From a virus: a stretch of DNA of 30,997 nt. The notes beneath the pieces were generated by a model. It had not been told where the DNA came from and searched no databases. It worked only from the letters and a program-made list of their open reading frames with translations. Position 1 is the first letter of the stretch; each line of letters opens with the position of its first letter. The stretch is taken from positions 1 through 30,997 of IMG/VR virus record IMGVR_UViG_3300043411_000259. The stretch is one strand, 5' to 3'. Shown piece by piece: positions 1 through 7,183 of this stretch. The position numbers and the translations under genes are program-made.

Positions 1-1
1 G

Positions 2-1162
2 AGTTCTAATGGTTATCTTGATATCACTGACAATGAAGTTGTCACCCAGTTTGAGTCTGGGATCGACATTGAAGCACGTCTTAAGCTCGCCCTTCTGGAT
101 GACGAGTATGGCTTCGCTGGCGACAGTGAGGACAACCTCATTGTCCTGAAGGACGATCTCACCACGAAGCCCGGTGGCACCATCCGTAGCTACTTCGCGT
201 ATCAGCTGTCTTCGCGTGGTCGCGCTAAGGATGAGCAGCTTGTTGGCTTCGAGGATCGTCAGCGCACCACCACGTTTGACATCAAGGTGGATGTCGTTCG
301 TAATGCTGTCACCAATGAGAGCCCGATGTATCAACAGTGGGTTCCGTATGACATGCTTGAGAGTTCAAAGCGGGTTCTTGGCGATTGGTTTGCCACCCGG
401 TTTGAGTTCGCTCTGCATGCACATGCCGTTGGTGCTTCCATCATCACTGGTGATGTTTACACGCTGAACAACACCATCAACGCACTGCAGTCTCGCTACA
501 TCATCCGTCCCAATGGCACTGCGGCTGGTAGTCTCAGCTCTGGTGACACGATGGATGTCGATGTCATCAACGAAGCGCTCCTGCGCCTTGAGCTTCTGAA
601 GCCGAAGATGCGTCCTGCGATGACCCCGTTTGGTCCGAAGTTTGTCTGCTTCCTGGCGGCTGAGCAGGTGCGCGACCTCCGTAAGTCGGACAGCGTGTGG
701 TTCCAGATCATGACCTCTGCGATTCAGGGTGGTCAGGTCACGGATAACCCGATCTTCACCAACCTCCTGGGTAGTGTGCATGATGTTCTGTTCTACACTT
801 CTAACCTTGTTCCTCCGGGTCTTAACTCTGGTGGCACCAAGTTCAAGAGCAAGACTCGCCGGGCTTGGATCGGTGGCGCTGGTGCGCTGAACCTCGCGTT
901 CGGTCGTGGTGATCGTCCGAGTGGTTTCGGCATCAACCGCTTCCAGTGGGACATGGACACTCAGGACTACGGCTTCAAGAAGAGCATTGCTGCTTCCACG
1001 ATTGTTGGCGCTGCGCGTCCCCGGTTCACTGACCCGAAGGATAGCTCAGTGAGCGAGCATGGTGTTCTCTGCATCGAGACTTATGCCGACTATGGTGCGA
1101 CCCTGACGGATGCTGAAGTCTACTCTCCGTGGACGGATGCTGGCGCTCTGGTGGAAGCGTAA
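2..1162 (+). CDS. Major capsid protein, N4 gp56-like (5' truncated by window edge)
   Basis: The frame is open from base 2 to the TAA at 1160-1162, so the N-terminus lies outside the window and about 386 residues remain. The visible part has the pattern I know from the N4 gp56/DUF4043 capsid family: a stretch of the type KPGGTIRSYFAYQLSSRGRA, then LVGFEDRQ, then a conserved VRNAV...QQWVPYDM...LGDWFATRFE region, and near the C-terminus EHGVLCIETYADYG, typical of the last strand region. These proteins assemble the HK97-fold icosahedral shell. The first methionine in the window (base 287) lies well inside the conserved core and is not the real start. The next gene follows after 31 bp, and a strong terminator comes after it. 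This suggests capsid and companion are transcribed as a highly expressed pair. Family assignment is by pattern recognition only. Confidence 0.85.
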   Translation, partial: SSNGYLDITDNEVVTQFESGIDIEARLKLALLDDEYGFAGDSEDNLIVLKDDLTTKPGGTIRSYFAYQLSSRGRAKDEQLVGFEDRQRTTTFDIKVDVVRNAVTNESPMYQQWVPYDMLESSKRVLGDWFATRFEFALHAHAVGASIITGDVYTLNNTINALQSRYIIRPNGTAAGSLSSGDTMDVDVINEALLRLELLKPKMRPAMTPFGPKFVCFLAAEQVRDLRKSDSVWFQIMTSAIQGGQVTDNPIFTNLLGSVHDVLFYTSNLVPPGLNSGGTKFKSKTRRAWIGGAGALNLAFGRGDRPSGFGINRFQWDMDTQDYGFKKSIAASTIVGAARPRFTDPKDSSVSEHGVLCIETYADYGATLTDAEVYSPWTDAGALVEA

Positions 1163-1193
1163 TAGGTTAACTGGATAACAAGGAGAATATACA

Positions 1194-1721
1194 ATGAGTG
1201 CTGACGTTTTTACTCTTCCCAATTACGCTGAACCGGCTCTGTATAGTCGCAGCAATCTTGCGCCTATCACCCGCTCCGTGAAGTTCGCTCTCGCTGATCT
1301 CACTGGTGCTGCGGGTAGCGCTGCTGATCCGCTTGAAACTTCTGATGTCATTAAGATTTTCAAGCTTCCGCCCGATGTTAAGCTTATGGGCGCGCAGCTC
1401 CACACTAATGATCTTGACAGCGGCACCACGCTGACCCTTGACCTATCTGTCACCAATGGCACCACCACGAAGTATTTTTTCAAGGACCATGTGGTGGGTC
1501 AGGCTGGCGGTGCAGCTAACACCAATTACGTTTCTGGTGCTACCGTGTATGATGCGTTTGATGCCGACAGTGCAGTTGGCTGGGTTGTTGACAATGACAA
1601 CTACTACCTTAAGCTTTTGGCGTCTGCTGGAGCAACTGGTGCCGGTTCTGGCGACGACATCTTTGTGTCGGTGGAATACACCTCAGCTCTTGAATCAAAT
1701 GAGGCCGCCTTCCGCACCTAA
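1194..1721 (+). CDS. Small capsid-associated (decoration/head-fibre-type) protein
   Basis: A 175-residue protein directly after the capsid gene, with a clear AAGGAG ribosome site just upstream of the ATG. It is rich in Ala, Gly, Ser, Thr and Asp and low in Cys. Alternating hydrophobic strands (for example VKLMGAQLHTNDL and TLTLDLSVTNGTTT) suggest a beta-sandwich. There is no signal peptide or membrane segment. Small beta proteins in this position next to N4 gp56-type capsid genes are usually minor capsid or decoration proteins, so I infer a role on the head. It shares the terminator at 1737-1781 with the capsid gene, in line with need for a high copy number. I do not recognise a named family, and a scaffold role is unlikely given the beta-rich composition. 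Confidence 0.7.
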   Translation: MSADVFTLPNYAEPALYSRSNLAPITRSVKFALADLTGAAGSAADPLETSDVIKIFKLPPDVKLMGAQLHTNDLDSGTTLTLDLSVTNGTTTKYFFKDHVVGQAGGAANTNYVSGATVYDAFDADSAVGWVVDNDNYYLKLLASAGATGAGSGDDIFVSVEYTSALESNEAAFRT

Positions 1722-1736
1722 TCTGGAATGAATCTG

Positions 1737-1781
1737 TGGCTCCAGAGGTTTACACTTAGTGTCCCTCTGGAGCCATTTTTT
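1737..1781 (+). terminator. Strong rho-independent terminator after the capsid pair
   Basis: A perfect 12-bp inverted repeat (1737-1748 TGGCTCCAGAGG against 1764-1775 CCTCTGGAGCCA) is followed at once by six T residues at 1776-1781. The 15-nt loop holds a second small helix (ACAC 1752-1755 with GTGT 1759-1762), so the hairpin can extend further. It lies 16 bp after the stop of the capsid-associated gene and 28 bp before the adaptor gene. It should sharply lower transcription of downstream tail and internal-protein genes relative to the capsid genes, unless a phage anti-terminator or an unseen promoter is used. Confidence 0.95.
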
Positions 1782-1809
1782 GATTCCATGATTATCTAGG
1801 AGGCTTCAT

Positions 1810-2565
1810 ATGGCAAATTTAGCGACAATGAAGCATGACATACTTCGTACAACTCATATAGATTCCACAAGCCCTGGTAGCTTAGTGGATAGTGATGTAG
1901 ATCGCGCCATCATCGAAAGCATTCTATTCAACCGTGGCAACAATCTCGGTTGGAACACCACTGAGCACAAGTTCTACACCAATGATAACCAACAGGATTA
2001 CAGCCTACCGGCTGACTACCTGCGTCTCACTTCCGACGTGTTCTACTCCTCTGTCAATGATTCCAATATTCCTTATGGTAAGCGTGTATTGAAATCACGC
2101 CCCCTGGACTGGATCCGCGAGAGCGTCACTAACGCTGTGAGTAATAGCACGTCGATCCACTACGATGTAGGCACCACCACTAGCTATGCCATCAACCCAA
2201 CAGATCGCAAGATGTACTTGTCTCCAGTGCCCACTGGTGGACCTTGGGTGATCGAGTATAGCTACCTGAAGGATCCCGGCACCCCTACATTCAAGTCTGA
2301 TGGCACCACATGGACTATCTATGAACCCAATGGGGTGGACACACTTGCTAGCACCTACACCAATGAATGGTTTGAGGTGGGTAAGGGGTATCACCTTGTG
2401 ATGAACAGGGCTGTGGCTATCATTGCCAACCGTGGGTATGGGGGCACTGAGGAGATGGCTGCGCTTGGGGCTAGTGCTCTGCGCATGTGGGCTGAGGAAC
2501 TGAATCGCCTGCGTGGTGAGGCTGCGCGCACTGCCAGCGTGTCTGAGGTGAGGAGACATATCTGA
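1810..2565 (+). CDS. Head-tail adaptor protein
   Basis: A 251-residue protein starting at ATG 1810 behind a TAGGAGG ribosome site. The layout matches phage adaptor proteins of the SU10/P22 gp4 type: an N-terminal helical part (ATMKHDILRTTHID... with the acidic SDVDRAIIESI), a central beta-rich part with YSLPADYLRLTSDVF and RKMYLSPVPTGG, and a long C-terminal helix (EEMAALGASALRMWAEELNRLRGEA). Such proteins form a dodecameric ring that joins the portal to the tail nozzle. Position supports this: it comes after the capsid genes and its TGA overlaps the ATG of the nozzle-like gene (TGATG), implying translational coupling. Assignment rests on fold pattern and gene order. Confidence 0.72.
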   Translation: MANLATMKHDILRTTHIDSTSPGSLVDSDVDRAIIESILFNRGNNLGWNTTEHKFYTNDNQQDYSLPADYLRLTSDVFYSSVNDSNIPYGKRVLKSRPLDWIRESVTNAVSNSTSIHYDVGTTTSYAINPTDRKMYLSPVPTGGPWVIEYSYLKDPGTPTFKSDGTTWTIYEPNGVDTLASTYTNEWFEVGKGYHLVMNRAVAIIANRGYGGTEEMAALGASALRMWAEELNRLRGEAARTASVSEVRRHI

Positions 2566-4802
2566 TGCCGCGCACCACTCTTAAGGTGGGTCCGATGGAC
2601 CTAGATATGGGTTCGTCTCCAGGCAACCACCTGTGGGTTGCCAAGGACACCACTCTTCAAAAGGGTGGGTATGAGAAGCTTCCTGAGTTCAGCGCTGTCG
2701 CTACACAGAGCGTTACTTCTGGGCATAGGCCGCTTGGTGTATACGCTTGGCGTGGATCATACACCGGTAGGATGTACCTTGCCACCAACACTAAGATCTT
2801 CGAGGTGACTGATTCTGCGTTTACAGAAGTCACTGGCACCACGCCCAACAATGCCACATATGGGGCAACATTCACTGGATATGGTGAGTGGTGCTTTATG
2901 GCGAATGGCATTGATGAGATCCAGGTGCTAAAGGTGCCATCAGCTACAGGATCCACCAATAACTTTGAAGATATGGTGTACACCACCGGTGGGGCAAAGA
3001 TTGCTCCTAAGTACATCTGCGCGCATAAGAACCATATCGTGGCAGCTAACATCACGTTTCTTGAGAGCTATGGTGAGATTGCTAGCCACACCACCGCAGT
3101 GGGAGGTGGGTTCACAAACCAGCCGCTTGGAGACTCGATCCAGGTGTTGTCGGACAACAATGTTGTTGGTGAAGATAAGTCACCACCAACAAGAAACGTC
3201 ACTGTGTGGGGCACGTACACTGGCAGTGGAGACACCATTACGGCTGAAGTGATCGCTATTGATGGAACAACTGCGGTTACTTCATCGCGTACAAATTGGC
3301 AAAAGATTCTTGGTGTTAATTCTGATTGGGATCCATTTGGAACAATCACTGTCAGAAAAACCACCGGAGCAGCCACTATCACTACATTCACCACAGCTTC
3401 TGGCTCTGGTATTTCATCCGTTGCTGCGGCTGATCAGGCTGGTGGCGACAGAGTTCTTGATATCGTTCCAAGTCTTACGTCCACTAAGCAGATTGGCATT
3501 TTGGGCACCACCCCCGGAGGGGCAGTCAACTGGGATAGTCAGGCGCTTAACGGCACCTCAACTGTGCAGAGCAATAGTGAGTTTAGGGCCTTTGCAAACA
3601 TCCTAATCGGGGACCTAGAAAATACAGTCACAGTAACCGTGTCGTCCCATCAGTATCCGTCTGGATTCACGGACCCATACCTTGTATGGTGGAGTGGCAC
3701 CGACGATCCAGAGGGCTATGGCACTGAGGTGCTGGCTCCGCAGATTGCTGGCAGCAGCAACCAGCCGATGTTGGATGGCTATGGTGAGATCACTGGTGTG
3801 GTGGATGGTGGTGATTGCTTCTTTCTGTTCAAGCAAGGCTGTGTATTTAGGTTTGATGGCCCACCGTTTCAGCCCACTATGATTGAAGCATCCAAGGGCA
3901 TGGCAGCTAAGAACATCCCATATCGACAGGGTAGCAGGATCTACTTCTGGAGCGACTCTGGGTTACATTACATTGACATCTCATCCAACCAAGTGGTGAA
4001 TGTGATGAAGAACAGCGCGCAAAGGGCCGTTATTGACACCACCACAGACGCATATGCCGGTGGCATTGAGGGTACATTTCCTGCGTCAAATGTGTCGTCT
4101 ATATCCAAGGCGTGCGCAAAATGTAATGGTGCGGTGGTGTCGATCTCTGGTGACCCGTACAACTCTTGTGTGTGGGTTATGTTCTTGAATAACACAGGGT
4201 TGACCGCTAATTATAACGGTCTAATCTACCATGAAGATCTAGATGTATTCACCACGTTCACTGGCCCGTCAGGCTCTAATGCTCTTGGCACTAAGCTAGT
4301 TTCGTTTAGAAGTGATTCCGGGTCAGAGCTTGGTGGAATAGGGACAAGTTTGAAGTGTTTCTATGTTTCTGTGGCCGGAACAATCACGTACAGTAAATTG
4401 CTGCGAGAGGGGTTTAGTGCTTCAAACACAAGAGACATGTACCTTAGATGGCCAATGTGGTCTGGAGATGCAAGTTCTCCAAAGAGCAGAATCACAAGAG
4501 TAAGGCCCCTGTTCGACAACACTGCCGGGTCGATCGAAGGGAACACCATCACGTCAAGGGTTGAGGTGTTGAGCATATCTGGCACTGGGAAGACGTGGCC
4601 AATTCAGGGGAACTGGTCGATTGGGTCAGCGACAAATGCGCTCGATGGATGGGTCACTGTTGATGGGTGTCCATGGGCCGATGCCCACTCAATTGGTGTT
4701 AGTATTTTAGGCACCAAGGCAAACAATCGACCTGGACCATATATTGTCAATTTCTCTGGGATTGAAGTGGAGTATGCGCTTGGTGCATCCAAGGCAATCT
4801 AA
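2565..4802 (+). CDS. Tail nozzle / DNA-stabilisation-type structural protein
   Basis: A 745-residue protein with no signal peptide, rich in Gly, Thr and Ser, with many repeated strand-like segments. The start (VGPMDLDMGSSPGNHLWVA, then KGGYEKLPEF, then RPLGVYAWRGS) has the pattern of podovirus nozzle proteins of the P22 gp10 type: a gauge of the form 'loaded DNA / G-Y-x-x-x-P-x-F' followed by propeller-like strands. The central LVWWSGTDDPEGYG and FFLFKQGCVFRFDGPP segments are also typical of that group. In P22-like phages this protein lies below the adaptor and closes the portal channel. It is translationally coupled at both ends (TGATG from the adaptor, TAATG into the next gene). I judge the family from pattern and order, not from a search. 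Confidence 0.68.
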   Translation: MPRTTLKVGPMDLDMGSSPGNHLWVAKDTTLQKGGYEKLPEFSAVATQSVTSGHRPLGVYAWRGSYTGRMYLATNTKIFEVTDSAFTEVTGTTPNNATYGATFTGYGEWCFMANGIDEIQVLKVPSATGSTNNFEDMVYTTGGAKIAPKYICAHKNHIVAANITFLESYGEIASHTTAVGGGFTNQPLGDSIQVLSDNNVVGEDKSPPTRNVTVWGTYTGSGDTITAEVIAIDGTTAVTSSRTNWQKILGVNSDWDPFGTITVRKTTGAATITTFTTASGSGISSVAAADQAGGDRVLDIVPSLTSTKQIGILGTTPGGAVNWDSQALNGTSTVQSNSEFRAFANILIGDLENTVTVTVSSHQYPSGFTDPYLVWWSGTDDPEGYGTEVLAPQIAGSSNQPMLDGYGEITGVVDGGDCFFLFKQGCVFRFDGPPFQPTMIEASKGMAAKNIPYRQGSRIYFWSDSGLHYIDISSNQVVNVMKNSAQRAVIDTTTDAYAGGIEGTFPASNVSSISKACAKCNGAVVSISGDPYNSCVWVMFLNNTGLTANYNGLIYHEDLDVFTTFTGPSGSNALGTKLVSFRSDSGSELGGIGTSLKCFYVSVAGTITYSKLLREGFSASNTRDMYLRWPMWSGDASSPKSRITRVRPLFDNTAGSIEGNTITSRVEVLSISGTGKTWPIQGNWSIGSATNALDGWVTVDGCPWADAHSIGVSILGTKANNRPGPYIVNFSGIEVEYALGASKAI

Positions 4803-5398
4803 TGCATAACTTTAACACCACCAACGTGCAGTCTGAAAGTGCTCTGTCCACTAACATGCAGATCATCGACACTGCACTTGACAATGAGATCTACCATTAC
4901 TGGGCATGTGCTGCGATGCTTGAAGACTGTGGAGACACCGCATCTCCCACCTATAGAACTGGTGACTTCACCACTGGGATTCCAAGTCATTGGAGATTTG
5001 CTGATGCTGTCTCGTCTGGTGTATGTATCTACATCAGGAGACATCCAGAGTGGCGGAATGGGGTGGTGGGCGTGGTGGCGCATTACTCCACCACTGCAAT
5101 TGATGGTGATGTTAGGTGGAGAGCTACAGTTACTCCAATCAAAGATAACACCACTCCAACGGCATCGACAATCGGGCTAGTGAAGTCTCCACCATCATCC
5201 GTTGATAAAATCACCACTGTTGAATTGAAGGATTCCACCATGTCTGAGTCTGCTTTGATTGACCCTAGCCATATTGGTGTCCTAGTGTCAGTGGGTAGGA
5301 ATGGTGGTGCAGTTTCTGACACTAATACTGGTGTGGTGTGGCTGTATGGTATTGACATTATCTACCGTGAAATCAAAAGGGTGGTGGGTTCAAAATGA
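4802..5398 (+). CDS. Beta-rich virion protein of unknown role
   Basis: A 198-residue protein whose ATG overlaps the TAA of the nozzle-like gene. The N-terminal 35 residues look helical (SALSTNMQIIDTALDNEI). The rest alternates hydrophobic and polar residues and ends with GVVWLYGIDIIYREIKR, a form common at the last strands of jelly-roll or beta-sandwich phage proteins found near tail fibres. The segment GDVRWRATVTPI is typical of the same group. It probably belongs to the virion, perhaps as a tail-tip or adsorption component, but this is inferred from gene order and composition. Its TGA overlaps the ATG of the acetyltransferase gene (ATGA). Confidence 0.6.
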   Translation: MHNFNTTNVQSESALSTNMQIIDTALDNEIYHYWACAAMLEDCGDTASPTYRTGDFTTGIPSHWRFADAVSSGVCIYIRRHPEWRNGVVGVVAHYSTTAIDGDVRWRATVTPIKDNTTPTASTIGLVKSPPSSVDKITTVELKDSTMSESALIDPSHIGVLVSVGRNGGAVSDTNTGVVWLYGIDIIYREIKRVVGSK

Positions 5399-5841
5399 TG
5401 TATCTACACGCAACTAAAGCTGACCTTAAGGATTGTGTTCCTTGTGCTAAGGCTTTCCATGATGTGTATGATCCAGGTGTGGAGTTCTGTGAGAAGAGTT
5501 TCTTGGATTATTGGGAGAGTTTGCTTGATAGCAATACTGGGTTCATGATTTTAATTGAGCACCGCGACGGAGATGTTATAGGTGGGGTTGGGGGTGTAGT
5601 GACCAACTTCCAAACGTCAGCCGTCAAGAACTCGATTGAAATGTTTTACTGGGTTGACCCGGAGTTCCGTGGCGAAGTGGCCATCAAACTTTACAATGAG
5701 TTTATTGCAGAGTCTAAGAGGCGTGGTGCCACTAGGGTCCTCATGGCTTATATGGAGAGAAGTGACCCAGAGAGAATGAAGCGTTTCTATTTAGCCAAGA
5801 AGTTTGTGCCATTTGAACACCACATGCTGAAGGACATTTAA
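5395..5841 (+). CDS. GNAT-family N-acetyltransferase
   Basis: A 148-residue protein of normal GNAT length. The order of elements fits: an N-terminal strand-helix (YLHATKADLKDCVPCAKAF), an antiparallel pair around FMILIEHRDGDVIGGVGGVV, the strand IEMFYWVDPEFRG leading into the acetyl-CoA pyrophosphate-binding loop, then a long helix (IKLYNEFIAESKRRG) and VLMAYMER. The usual Q/R-x-x-G-x-G/A loop is reduced to FRGEVAIKLY, so cofactor binding is likely but not proven. GNATs are often found among podovirus tail genes, where the substrate is unknown; it might acetylate a virion protein or a host target. It overlaps the previous gene by 4 bp and is followed by the first internal-protein paralogue after 9 bp. 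Confidence 0.78.
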   Translation: MMYLHATKADLKDCVPCAKAFHDVYDPGVEFCEKSFLDYWESLLDSNTGFMILIEHRDGDVIGGVGGVVTNFQTSAVKNSIEMFYWVDPEFRGEVAIKLYNEFIAESKRRGATRVLMAYMERSDPERMKRFYLAKKFVPFEHHMLKDI

Positions 5842-6146
5842 GGAGGGCCTATGGGCGACGGCAGTGTATGGGGAGCAATTGTTACCGGTCTTGTCAGCGC
5901 CTGGGGGCAGAAGAAAAAGTCTGACGCAGCCAAAGATCAGTACAAATACCAACAGGGTGAGTTAGACCGTCAGCGTCAGTATGCTGAGGAGATGTATCGT
6001 CGCAGGCAGAACACTCCTAGCGCCAGGGCGTCTAGCTACTTGATGGAATACTACTTGCCACAGATTGTTGGCAAGATGAAGAAGAACAGTAAGGGTGGAG
6101 ACACATCAGTTTTGGACCGGATGTTGGCTGACCTTATGGGCGGTAT
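5839..6146 (+). repeat. Direct repeat, left copy (tandem gene duplication)
   Basis: This stretch, from the TAAGGAGGGCCTATG ribosome site onward, recurs 1037 bp downstream at 6876-7183. The copies differ mostly at third codon positions. Bases 5968-6023 and 7005-7060 are identical over 56 nt. The match fades after codon 99 of the two genes. Confidence 0.9.
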
Positions 6147-6465
6147 CACTCACAACTCTAGCGGCGCTAGCGGGAATGGACAAGGTGGATCGGACCCTTT
6201 TTTAGTGATACCCGGGGTCCGCAGGGGAGAAACAAAATTGATCCAGAGATTGATGGGTACAATGGTAAGGATTGGGATGATGGCCGGTATGGTGGAAGCC
6301 AATCGAGACAAGAGCTTGAGGGGTCAGGGTTTGGATGGGAGAGAGCCGGAGGTCCAAGGGAAGAAACGCATGGCACTGGCGGCGTCACCACTCAAACTGA
6401 GCGTGGGTATCGGCTTGTGGAAGGTGGGGCCAATGCCGACAATCACTTCTACACTACAAATCTAA
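5851..6465 (+). CDS. Internal virion (ejection-type) protein paralogue 1, zero-frame product
   Basis: This 204-residue frame begins at ATG 5851 behind TAAGGAGGGCC. Residues 1-99 match the start of the 340-residue paralogue at 6888 closely: a short hydrophobic N-terminal segment (WGAIVTGLVSAWG), then a charged helix (KDQYKYQQGELDRQRQYAE), then the shared ASSYLMEYYLPQIV. From about codon 118 the similarity stops, while the -1 frame resumes it. The zero-frame tail (res 118-204, Arg/Lys/Met-rich) has no counterpart in the paralogue. Either this short form is made on its own and a minority of ribosomes slip to make the full-length protein, or the gene is broken. Podoviruses eject such small membrane-active proteins first (compare the roles of T7 gp14 and P22 gp7), so an ejection role is inferred from position and the N-terminal hydrophobic segment. 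Confidence 0.65.
   Translation: MGDGSVWGAIVTGLVSAWGQKKKSDAAKDQYKYQQGELDRQRQYAEEMYRRRQNTPSARASSYLMEYYLPQIVGKMKKNSKGGDTSVLDRMLADLMGGITHNSSGASGNGQGGSDPFLVIPGVRRGETKLIQRLMGTMVRIGMMAGMVEANRDKSLRGQGLDGREPEVQGKKRMALAASPLKLSVGIGLWKVGPMPTITSTLQI
6182..6219 (+). promoter_or_regulatory. Candidate -1 programmed ribosomal frameshift site
   Basis: Within paralogue 1 the bases 6198-6204 read T TTT TTA in phase with the zero frame, a classic slippery heptamer (C CCT TTT at 6195-6201 also fits). A Shine-Dalgarno-like AAGGTGG at 6182-6188 ends 9 nt before it, the type of stimulator known for bacterial -1 sites such as dnaX. An inverted repeat GGACCC (6192-6197) with GGGTCC (6214-6219) flanks the heptamer. A -1 shift here joins residues 1-118 to the frame that continues the paralogue's sequence and gives 342 residues, against 340 for the paralogue, which lacks the heptamer. 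Polymerase slippage on the six T residues would give the same result. Confidence 0.5.
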
Positions 6466-6878
6466 ACGACGGATCGGGCCCTCAGTGGAACATGGTTGAT
6501 GAGAATGAGGGCGACCAGTTGGTGCCAATTCAAGAAGGACAGCTAGCCACTGGTGGAACCGGGATGTTCAATTCCAGAGATGTTAGTCAGCTTCCGCTTG
6601 GTGCCATGATGGGTATGCTTGGACTTGGTGGTGGGAAAGTCCCAACTGGTAAGGATTATGTTCCAAGTGCTACATGGAAAGACGGGAAGTTCCAGATGGC
6701 CGACCTATATGACCTATCAAAAATGCACCCAATGTGGTGGAAGTTAGCTCAGTTTCTTGGTAACACTGCACTTCCGGGAGCTGGCAGTATCGGTAATGCG
6801 GTTGTGCAGCAGGGTGTGCCAAGAGGGATTGGTGACGGAGTTCCCAATAATGCTAGTATCCGCAGGCTAAACAGGTAA
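6204..6878 (+). CDS. Internal virion protein paralogue 1, -1 frame C-terminal part
   Basis: This frame carries the rest of paralogue 1. Read from 6204 it continues SDTRGPQG..., then GGPREETHGTGG, then TTQTERGY, which lines up with GGPRESTRSMGN and TTQTERGY in the 6888 gene. The shared EGQLATGG / QGDLATGG and the final domain with HPMWWKLAQFLGNTALPGAG (paralogue: HPILWGIGKTIGNTIAPGLP) follow. The first possible start inside this frame is GTG 6417, which has no good ribosome site, and a start there would discard the conserved GGPRE region. Expression by -1 frameshift from 5851 is therefore the better reading. The frame keeps clear codon-level similarity to the paralogue, so it has stayed under selection or was split only recently. 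Confidence 0.65.
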   Translation, partial: SDTRGPQGRNKIDPEIDGYNGKDWDDGRYGGSQSRQELEGSGFGWERAGGPREETHGTGGVTTQTERGYRLVEGGANADNHFYTTNLNDGSGPQWNMVDENEGDQLVPIQEGQLATGGTGMFNSRDVSQLPLGAMMGMLGLGGGKVPTGKDYVPSATWKDGKFQMADLYDLSKMHPMWWKLAQFLGNTALPGAGSIGNAVVQQGVPRGIGDGVPNNASIRRLNR

Positions 6879-7183
6879 GGAGGGCCTATGGGCGACGGGA
6901 GTGTATGGGGAGCTATAATCTCAGGAGTTGTGTCTGCTTACTCATCTAAAAAGCAAAAAGACGCAGCCAAAGACCAGTACAAATATCAACAGGGTGAACT
7001 AGATCGTCAGCGTCAGTATGCTGAGGAGATGTATCGTCGCAGGCAGAACACTCCTAGCGCAAGGGCGTCTAGCTACTTGATGGAGTATTACCTACCTCAA
7101 ATTGTTAATAAGATGAAGAAGAACAGCAAAGGTGGCGACACCTCTGTGCTGGATCGCATGCTGGCAGATATCATGGGAGGCAT
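6876..7183 (+). repeat. Direct repeat, right copy (tandem gene duplication)
   Basis: Second copy of the repeat at 5839-6146, offset 1037 bp, including an identical TAAGGAGGGCCTATGGGCGA start region. Recombination between the 56-nt identical blocks would delete paralogue 1 or fuse the two genes in frame. Confidence 0.9.

Noticed and set aside
365-781. 138-residue frame on the minus strand opposite the capsid gene
   Set aside because: It lies fully within the conserved capsid coding region, has His/Arg-rich composition typical of antisense shadows, and no ribosome site.
6198-6204. Simple sequencing error in the T6 run as the cause of the split gene at 5851-6878
   Set aside because: It cannot be excluded from this sequence, but the run is short, the heptamer is exactly in phase and an SD-like element lies at the right distance, so I kept the frameshift reading at moderate confidence.
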